Assembly: GCA_015485845.1 (NCBI GenBank) | Contig: WFSU01000092.1 | Location: 1-10,065, forward strand | Reading direction: 5' to 3' | DNA from: Nitratifractor sp. | GTDB taxonomy: Bacteria > Campylobacterota > Campylobacteria > Campylobacterales > Sulfurovaceae | Length of the DNA stretch: 10,065 nucleotides | In this document: in pieces, positions 5,617 to 10,065 of the stretch | Layout of the letters: each line of letters starts with the position of its first letter | How positions within the stretch are numbered: the first letter of the stretch is position 1 | Notes under the pieces: model-generated | Database searches by the model: none | What the model was told of the DNA's origin: nothing | Seen by the model: only the letters and a program-made list of their open reading frames with translations | Made by a program: the position numbers and the translations under genes

Positions 5617-6531
5617 ATGAACGAAGCACAATACATTTGGATGGATGGAGAACTGGTGCCCTGGGCGGATGCCAAAGTCCACGTCCTCACCCACACCCTC
5701 CACTACGGCAACGCGGTTTTCGAAGGTACCCGCGCGTATCAGACGGAGGATGGACTGGCAATCTTCCGCCTCGATGACCATACCAAACGGCTCTACAACT
5801 CGGCCAAAATCGTCGCCATCAAGCCCAACATCGACTATGAAACCGTACGGCAGGCGCACATCGACCTGCTCAAAGCCAACGATTTCAAGCAAAACGTTTA
5901 CATCCGACCCTTGATCTATCTCGGCTACGGTGTCATGGGGCTTTATCACGTCCATGCGCCGGTGCAGACGATGATCGCTGCGTGGGAATGGGGGGCGTAT
6001 CTCGGAGATGAAGGACTCGAAAACGGCATCACCTGCTGCACCTCCTCCATCACCCGCAACCCCAACCGCTCCACGTTTGGCAAAGCCAAAGCCGCCGCCA
6101 ATTACCTCAACAGCCAGATGGCCAAGTACGAAGCGGTCGAAAACGGCTTCGAGGAGGCGTTGATGCTCGATGAAAATGGCTTCATTGCCGAAGGCACCGG
6201 CGAGTGCATCTTTGTTGTCCGCGACGGCAAACTCATCAGCCCCCCCAACGACAACTCCCTCGAGTCGATCACCCAGCTGACGATCCTCGAGCTGGCACAG
6301 GATTTTGGCATCGAGATCGAACGACGCAACATCACCCGCGATGAAATCTACATCGCTGATGAAGTATTCCTCACCGGCACCGCTGCTGAGGTCACCCCCG
6401 TCCGCTCCCTCGATCACCGCATCATCGGTGAAGGGAAACGGGGTGAAATGACCCGCCGACTTCAATCGGCCTACTTCGACGTCGTCCACGGACGCGACGA
6501 AAAATACAAACACTATCTGACGTACGTCTAA
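5617..6531 (+). CDS. ilvE: Branched-chain amino acid aminotransferase
   Basis: PLP-dependent fold-type IV transaminase of the cytoplasm, last step of valine, leucine and isoleucine synthesis with glutamate as amino donor. It is 304 aa, close to E. coli IlvE (309). Visible markers are HYGNAVFEGTRAY near residue 30, the PLP lysine Lys158 in KAAANYLNS, the class IV signature AEGTGECIF (Glu192 near the pyridine nitrogen), and FLTGTAAEVTPVRSLD (251-266), which binds phosphate and carboxylate. The YIRPLIYLGYG region also fits IlvE rather than D-amino acid aminotransferase or aminodeoxychorismate lyase. The start at 5617 has GGAG 7 bp upstream. A TAAAAT hexamer at 5582-5587 could be the -10 of its own promoter, but no good -35 accompanies it. 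It is the first gene of the plus-strand housekeeping run and probably unrelated to the nir-nor unit. Confidence 0.95.
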   Translation: MNEAQYIWMDGELVPWADAKVHVLTHTLHYGNAVFEGTRAYQTEDGLAIFRLDDHTKRLYNSAKIVAIKPNIDYETVRQAHIDLLKANDFKQNVYIRPLIYLGYGVMGLYHVHAPVQTMIAAWEWGAYLGDEGLENGITCCTSSITRNPNRSTFGKAKAAANYLNSQMAKYEAVENGFEEALMLDENGFIAEGTGECIFVVRDGKLISPPNDNSLESITQLTILELAQDFGIEIERRNITRDEIYIADEVFLTGTAAEVTPVRSLDHRIIGEGKRGEMTRRLQSAYFDVVHGRDEKYKHYLTYV

Positions 6532-6538
6532 GTAAATT

Positions 6539-6601
6539 AGAAGTTAGAAATTAGAAGTTTTCGGTACACTTCTCACTTCTCACTTCTCACCTCTCACTTA
6601 A
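6539..6601 (+). repeat. Heptad repeats forming a long imperfect hairpin, ilvE-SPFH gap
   Basis: Left arm: AGAAGTT, AGAAATT, AGAAGTT in a row (6539-6559). Right arm: CACTTCT three times, CACCTCT, CACTTAA in perfect 7-bp register (6567-6601). The left 20 bases can pair with 6568-6587 with three mismatches around a 9-nt loop. No T-tract follows, so it is not a canonical terminator. The array ends 4 bp before the AAAGGA ribosome binding site of the next gene. Confidence 0.85.
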
Positions 6602-6616
6602 ATCCAAAGGATTCTC

Positions 6617-7708
6617 ATGCCCGCAGACATGAACGATTATTTTAAAAAACGTAAACCCGGCTCGAGTGCCAACGACAACAACGGGGGTAACTCCGGCAAC
6701 TTCGAAAGCCCTTTCAACGGTATGGGTGGAGGCAAGACCTTCGGCTCATTGGTTATCATCGGGATTCTCATCGCCCTGTTTGTGATGTTCAAGCCCTTTA
6801 CCATCATCAACTCCGGTGAAGTGGGGATCAAAGTCAACATGGGAAAATTTGAGAAAGAGCCGCTCCACGCCGGACTGCACTTTTTTATCCCCGTCGTACA
6901 GGAGATCATCCCGGTCAACATCAAATCCCGCATGATCGTCTATTCCAACCGCAGCGGTGGAGCGTTCAACGATGTCCGGCACAAGTCTTACAGCGGTCAG
7001 GAGTATGAGGGCGGTGTCAAATACAACCCCGCCATCACTGTCAAGGACAAGCGCAATCTCAACGTCAGCATCGACATCGCCGTCCAGTACCAGCTCAAAC
7101 CCGAGAGCGCACCCCAGATCTTCGCCACCATCGGTTCAGGCTGGGAAGACAAGATCATCAACTCCAAAGTGCGTAAAGTCGTCCGAAACGTCCTCGGACA
7201 ATATTCCGCAGAAGAGATGGCCGAAAAACGGGGAGAGATCAACAACCTCATCGAAACCAACATCCGCAAAGAGGTCGACCTCCAACCCAACAAGCCGGTC
7301 GAACTCCTCGCCGTCGATCTTCGCAACATCAACCTCCCCAAGCAGGTTCAGGAGCAGATCAATCAGGTGCAAATGGCCAAACAGATGAAGCAAAAAGCCG
7401 AAATTGATGCCAAAAGCCGTGCAGCGACGGCCGAAGGGATCGCCGCCAAGAACCGAATCGAAGCCCAGGGGGAAGCCGACAAGATCCGCATCAAAGCCGA
7501 GTCGCAGGCCAAAGCAAACAAACTCATCTCCGACTCCCTCACCCCGGCACTGATCCAGCTTGAGCAGATCAAAACCCAGGCCAAATTCAACGAAGCCCTG
7601 CGCGTCAACAAAGACGCCCAGATCTTCCTCACCCCCGGCGGTGCCGTCCCCAACATTTGGGTCGATGCCAAAAGTAAAGCTAAACAAGTAACAGCCGTAC
7701 AACACTAG
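6617..7708 (+). CDS. SPFH/prohibitin-family membrane protein
   Basis: 363 aa. A Gly/Asn-rich cytoplasmic N-terminus (residues 1-40, with NDNNGGNSGN) precedes one membrane helix (about 43-60). An SPFH/band-7 domain follows (about 62-255; INSGEVGIKVNMGKF, HAGLHFFIPVVQEI and NVSIDIAVQYQL are typical), then an Ala/Lys/Glu-rich coiled coil (about 245-305; repeated KAEIDAK, AEGIAAKNR, EAQGEADK) and a hydrophobic C-terminal part. This order matches bacterial prohibitin-like and HflK/HflC-like proteins, which form large membrane rings and modulate FtsH or membrane microdomains. A single copy with no hflK/hflC partner fits the prohibitin-like type. The start at 6617 has AAAGGA 5 bp upstream; the ATG at 6629 is too far from it. 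The FtsH link is family knowledge, not visible here. Confidence 0.88.
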   Translation: MPADMNDYFKKRKPGSSANDNNGGNSGNFESPFNGMGGGKTFGSLVIIGILIALFVMFKPFTIINSGEVGIKVNMGKFEKEPLHAGLHFFIPVVQEIIPVNIKSRMIVYSNRSGGAFNDVRHKSYSGQEYEGGVKYNPAITVKDKRNLNVSIDIAVQYQLKPESAPQIFATIGSGWEDKIINSKVRKVVRNVLGQYSAEEMAEKRGEINNLIETNIRKEVDLQPNKPVELLAVDLRNINLPKQVQEQINQVQMAKQMKQKAEIDAKSRAATAEGIAAKNRIEAQGEADKIRIKAESQAKANKLISDSLTPALIQLEQIKTQAKFNEALRVNKDAQIFLTPGGAVPNIWVDAKSKAKQVTAVQH

Positions 7709-7711
7709 ATC

Positions 7712-7803
<92 letters not shown>

Positions 7804-7804
<1 letters not shown>

Positions 7805-7826
7805 GATAATTTCGGAGAAATTATCA
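7804..7826 (+). promoter_or_regulatory. hisIE: Hairpin presenting the hisIE Shine-Dalgarno in its loop
   Basis: TGATAATTTC (7804-7813) pairs perfectly with GAAATTATCA (7817-7826) around a GGA loop. GGAG (7814-7817), the only Shine-Dalgarno candidate, is in the loop and closing pair, 8 bp from the ATG, and the A of the ATG is the last paired base. Such a fold would affect ribosome access; whether it is regulatory is inference. Confidence 0.6.
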
Positions 7827-8491
7827 TGCAAATAGATTGGAACAAAACCCCCCTCATCCCCGCCATCGCCCAGGACGCCGAAACCGGCGAAATGCTGATG
7901 CTGGCGTACATGAATGAAGAGGCCTACACCCTCACCCTCTCCACCGGCTATGCCCACTACTTCAGCCGCTCCCGCCAGCGCTTGTGGAAAAAGGGAGAGA
8001 GCTCCGGACACACACAGGAAGTCCTCGACGTGATCCTCGACTGTGACGCCGATACCGTACTGCTTAAAATCAAACAAAACGGCGTGGCGTGCCACACCGG
8101 CCGCAAAAGCTGTTTCTTTACCTCCATCACCCAGGAGAAAGAGATCCTCGAGGCCGAAGTGGACACCTCCGCCGTCTATGGTGTCGTCGATACCCTCTAC
8201 CACACCATCCTCGAGCGGAAAAACGCCAAAGCAGAGCAGAAGTCGTGGACGAAAAAGCTCCTCGACGACCCCACCCTCCTCCAATCCAAGATCCGTGAAG
8301 AAGCCGACGAACTCTCTCGCGCCATCGACAACGAACCCGATGAGAATGTCATCTACGAAGCCGCCGACCTCCTCTACCATGCCCTTGTGGGTCTGGCCAG
8401 CCGCGACATCACCCCTGATCGCGTCAAACAGGAACTCGCCCGCCGATTTGGCACTAGTGGTATCGAGGAAAAAGAGGCACGAAAGAAATGA
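7826..8491 (+). CDS. hisIE: Bifunctional phosphoribosyl-AMP cyclohydrolase / phosphoribosyl-ATP pyrophosphatase
   Basis: Cytoplasmic histidine-synthesis enzyme for steps two and three: the C-terminal domain cleaves PR-ATP to PR-AMP and the N-terminal domain opens the purine ring. It is 221 aa. The HisI domain (about 1-115) has RSRQRLWKKGESSGH, the metal site DCDAD (Asp72, Asp74, Asp76) and zinc cysteines Cys73, Cys89 and Cys96 (CHTGRKSC), with the 16 and 7 residue spacings of known HisI. The HisE domain (about 118-210) has KIREEADEL (155-163) and YEAADLLYH (177-185), the acidic helices that bind magnesium. The fusion is the common bacterial arrangement. No other his gene is in the window, so histidine genes are probably scattered. 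The start is fixed by the conserved N-terminus and GGAG at 7814. Confidence 0.95.
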   Translation: MQIDWNKTPLIPAIAQDAETGEMLMLAYMNEEAYTLTLSTGYAHYFSRSRQRLWKKGESSGHTQEVLDVILDCDADTVLLKIKQNGVACHTGRKSCFFTSITQEKEILEAEVDTSAVYGVVDTLYHTILERKNAKAEQKSWTKKLLDDPTLLQSKIREEADELSRAIDNEPDENVIYEAADLLYHALVGLASRDITPDRVKQELARRFGTSGIEEKEARKK

Positions 8492-8514
8492 CATTTGTGG
8501 CAATAATAGATAAC

Positions 8515-8531
8515 GGGACTGAAGTCCCTAC
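8515..8531 (-). repeat. REP-like palindrome with GTAGGG head, copy 1
   Basis: Read on the minus strand, GTA precedes a perfect 6-bp palindrome GGGACT-TC-AGTCCC, giving GTAGGG at its 5' side. A second, related palindrome with the same GTAGGG head and the same CTTCAG core lies at 9841-9862. GTAG next to a small palindrome is typical of REP elements mobilised by RAYT (IS200-like) transposases. No such transposase is in the window. Confidence 0.5.
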
Positions 8532-8551
8532 TCCATCCGCTACAAAAACAC

Positions 8552-8564
8552 GCGGCGCAGCCGC
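8552..8564. repeat. Short GC-rich palindrome
   Basis: GCGGC-GCA-GCCGC, a perfect 5-bp stem with 3-nt loop, 20 bp from the REP-like palindrome and directly before the heptad array. It may be the second stem of a composite REP element (inference). No T-tract on either side, so it is not a terminator. Confidence 0.45.
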
Positions 8565-8596
8565 CTCTACCCACTACCCACTACCCACTACCCACT
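8565..8596 (+). repeat. CACTACC heptad array before the MFS gene
   Basis: Three exact CACTACC units (8572-8592), a variant unit before (CTCTACC) and a partial after (CACTG). The array runs to 5 bp before the start codon at 8602, occupying the place where a Shine-Dalgarno would be. Confidence 0.85.
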
Positions 8597-8601
8597 GACA
8601 C

Positions 8602-9828
8602 ATGTCTTACAAAGTCAACAACGCCAAAAGCGCCTTCCACGCCTTTATGCTCTCGGTCGGCACCACCGTTGCTGAGCCGGCCACCATCTTGCCGCTGCTG
8701 GTACATCACTTCAGCAGCTCTCTCGTGCTGGTCGGGGTCTTTGCCTCCCTCCTGAGGGGTGGAGCGATCGCCGTACAACTCTTTGCCGCGTTTTATGCCC
8801 AGAGTTACGATCGCGTAATGAAATTCATGCACCGGGTCTTTTTCTTCCGTTTCGCTTCATGGTTTGCCGTGGGAGCGAGTATTTACTTCGTCGGTGATCG
8901 CAACCCTACCCTTACCCTGTGGCTGATCGGCATCTTCTTTTTTACCTTCTCCTTTTCGGCCGGTTTCGGAGCGATCTATTTCAAAGAGATCATCGCCAAA
9001 GTCTTCGACTCCAAAGAACGGGGTAATGCCATGGCTAACCGGCAGTTTTTCTCTGCAGCCGGTGCCATCATCAGCGGAGGAATCGCCGGATGGGTGCTGG
9101 AAAACTTCGAAGCACCCAACAACTACGCCTTCCTCTTCATGATCTCCTCATTTATCGTCCTCGCCGGCCTCATCGCCTTTGGCTCCATCGAAGAGCCCCC
9201 CAAGGCCAGAACGCAGGAGCGGGAAAAGAGCTTCCTCGCTTTCCTCAAAAATGCCCGAACCATCCTCCGAAACGACCGAAGATTGCAATTGCAAATCATG
9301 GTTTCTCTGTTGGGTTACTCCTTCCTGCTGGCCATGCCATTCGTCATCATCAAAGCCAAAGAAACCGTGCATCTGACCGGCTGGATGATCGGAAGCTTCA
9401 TCACCATCCAGATGATCGGCGGCATGATCGGCAATCTCTTCCTCTGGAAGCGCTTCGCCCCCGACTATACCCGGATGCTCACCGTGGCGTACGGCTTCAT
9501 GATCACGGCATTTCTCATCGCCCTCTTTGCTCACGGGGCATGGATGTATGCCGCGATTTTCTTCATCTTTGGCATCGGAATGGACGGCTTCCGCAACGCA
9601 GACACCAACCTCGTCCTCGAAATCGCCCCCGAAGACAAACGCCCCGTCTATGTCGCCATACAGTCCACGCTGGTCTCTCTCGGCCTCTTCTTCTCCATCC
9701 CCGGCGGATTCCTACTGGAGTGGTTCGGCTACACCGTCCTCTACCTCATCACGCTGGCCATGCTGTTTACCGGCCTGATTTACACCCGCAAGCTCAAACA
9801 CCATATCCAGGCACCTGCTGCACCATAG
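8602..9828 (+). CDS. Major facilitator superfamily (MFS) transporter
   Basis: 408-aa polytopic inner-membrane protein with 11-12 hydrophobic segments in two halves, split by a charged cytoplasmic loop (about residues 196-226, EEPPKARTQEREKSFLAFLK). The loop FDSKERGNAMANRQFF (136-150) corresponds to the cytoplasmic loop commonly conserved in the first half of MFS proteins, and RNADTNLVLEIAPEDKRPVYVA (331-352) is its second-half counterpart. Substrate unknown; drug or metabolite efflux and uptake are both possible. It follows hisIE by 110 bp, a gap filled with repeats, so shared transcription is uncertain. Oddly, no Shine-Dalgarno precedes the ATG: the upstream bases are heptad repeats. The start is still the best available because the first helix begins soon after and no nearby in-frame ATG is better placed. 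Confidence 0.85.
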   Translation: MSYKVNNAKSAFHAFMLSVGTTVAEPATILPLLVHHFSSSLVLVGVFASLLRGGAIAVQLFAAFYAQSYDRVMKFMHRVFFFRFASWFAVGASIYFVGDRNPTLTLWLIGIFFFTFSFSAGFGAIYFKEIIAKVFDSKERGNAMANRQFFSAAGAIISGGIAGWVLENFEAPNNYAFLFMISSFIVLAGLIAFGSIEEPPKARTQEREKSFLAFLKNARTILRNDRRLQLQIMVSLLGYSFLLAMPFVIIKAKETVHLTGWMIGSFITIQMIGGMIGNLFLWKRFAPDYTRMLTVAYGFMITAFLIALFAHGAWMYAAIFFIFGIGMDGFRNADTNLVLEIAPEDKRPVYVAIQSTLVSLGLFFSIPGGFLLEWFGYTVLYLITLAMLFTGLIYTRKLKHHIQAPAAP

Positions 9829-9840
9829 CCTCCTGCATAT

Positions 9841-9862
9841 GGTCGGCTGAAGCCAACCCTAC
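9841..9862 (-). repeat. REP-like palindrome with GTAGGG head, copy 2
   Basis: On the minus strand GTAGGG leads into an 8-bp palindrome with one mismatch (GGTTGGCT and AGCCGACC around TC). The core CTTCAG and the GTAGGG head match copy 1 at 8515-8531. Both copies lie shortly after a plus-strand stop codon, in the same orientation and just before a heptad array. Confidence 0.55.
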
Positions 9863-9864
9863 CG

Positions 9865-9955
9865 CACCATTCACCATTCACCATTCACCATCCACCATCA
9901 ACCATCCACCATCCACCATCCACCAATCACCATCCACCAATCACCAATCACCAAA
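9865..9955 (+). repeat. Thirteen-unit CACCANN heptad array
   Basis: Thirteen consecutive 7-bp units in unbroken register: CACCATT three times, CACCATC twice, AACCATC, CACCATC twice, CACCAAT, CACCATC, CACCAAT twice, CACCAAA. Changes concentrate in the last two bases of the unit. It lies in the 205-bp gap between the MFS gene and the last gene; the remainder of the gap holds the REP-like copy and an AT-rich promoter region. Confidence 0.95.
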
Positions 9956-9997
9956 AGCCCTACTCAAACCCTAAGAGTCCACAAAGAAAAAACCAAT

Positions 9998-10015
9998 TAT
10001 ACTTACACATATACT
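9998..10015 (+). promoter_or_regulatory. Probable promoter of the last gene
   Basis: Two TATACT hexamers (9998-10003 and 10010-10015), each five of six -10 bases, stand in an AT-rich stretch upstream of the start at 10034. No convincing -35 is seen. The AAGGA ribosome binding site is at 10021-10025. Confidence 0.45.
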
Positions 10016-10033
10016 TTCATAAGGATCGCACTC

Positions 10034-10065
10034 ATGGCGCAAGTGACAATTTATCTTCCCAATGA
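10034..10065 (+). CDS. Start of a probable ribbon-helix-helix (CopG/Arc-like) protein, partial
   Basis: Only ten full codons are present, reading MAQVTIYLPN, before the window ends. A short polar start followed by an alternating strand such as VTIYLP is how many CopG/Arc-type DNA-binding proteins begin; this strand forms the DNA-contacting ribbon. The start has AAGGA 8 bp upstream. Many proteins of this kind are antitoxins of toxin-antitoxin pairs, others are stand-alone repressors; nothing in the window decides. The call rests on ten residues only and may be wrong. Confidence 0.4.
   Translation, partial: MAQVTIYLPN

Noticed and set aside
5551..6513. 320-codon open frame opposite ilvE
   Set aside because: Antisense shadow of a clear ilvE; low-complexity Val/Gly/Asp composition and no recognisable motif.
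9865..9955. Possible CRISPR array
   Set aside because: Units are 7 bp and directly adjacent, with no spacers and no cas genes nearby; it is a simple tandem repeat.
9090..9974. 294-codon frame overlapping the MFS gene and the heptad array
   Set aside because: Second-frame reading of the MFS gene running into the repeats, with Arg/His/Pro-rich composition and a tail of period-7 peptide repeats (HHSPSTI type) that merely translates the array.

Overview
The window looks like a chromosomal segment of a denitrifying Campylobacterota (epsilonproteobacterial) bacterium, probably of the Sulfurovum/Nitratifractor/Sulfurimonas type. This is inferred from the gene set and protein flavour: NorC with a long N-terminal part, cytochrome cd1 nitrite reductase beside norCB, and ilvE, a prohibitin-like SPFH gene and fused hisIE in a row. 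No marker gene is present, so the assignment is tentative.

Left half (1-5554), denitrification. On the minus strand, reading right to left, lie a 127-aa membrane protein (4844-4461), a 116-aa three-helix membrane protein (4300-3950), norC (3931-3266), norB (3276-1849), a 49-aa single-helix protein (1800-1651), a rho-independent terminator (1644-1604), and nirS (1536 to beyond the left edge). Divergently on the plus strand lie a 124-aa exported or anchored protein (4982-5356) and a 64-aa two-helix protein (5360-5554). NirS reduces nitrite to nitric oxide in the periplasm, and the NorCB complex in the membrane reduces NO to nitrous oxide. The five small proteins have no function I can name, but their placement ties them to this pathway.

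Control. Two perfect FNR/DNR-type boxes (TTGAC-N4-ATCAA) are visible. The one at 4911-4924 sits between the divergent units. The one at 4399-4412 sits in front of the 116aa-norC-norB-49aa unit. A -10 hexamer is centred 32 bp from the box centre on the plus strand at 4911-4924 and at the 4399-4412 box. A weaker one lies at 31 or 33 bp on the minus side of 4911-4924. This is the geometry of activator sites centred at -41.5. nirS has no such box; it follows the terminator and has its own leader with a direct repeat and an inverted repeat.

Right half (5617-10065), housekeeping genes on the plus strand: ilvE (branched-chain aminotransferase), an SPFH/prohibitin-family membrane protein, bifunctional hisIE, an MFS transporter, and the first codons of a probable ribbon-helix-helix protein. 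The four intergenic gaps from 6532 to 10033 all hold arrays of 7-bp tandem repeats. The sequence differs from gap to gap but almost all fit CAC-Y-NNN. Two gaps also hold GTAGGG-preceded palindromes that resemble REP elements. These repeats are absent from the denitrification half. The hisIE start codon is preceded by a 10-bp hairpin carrying the Shine-Dalgarno sequence in its loop.
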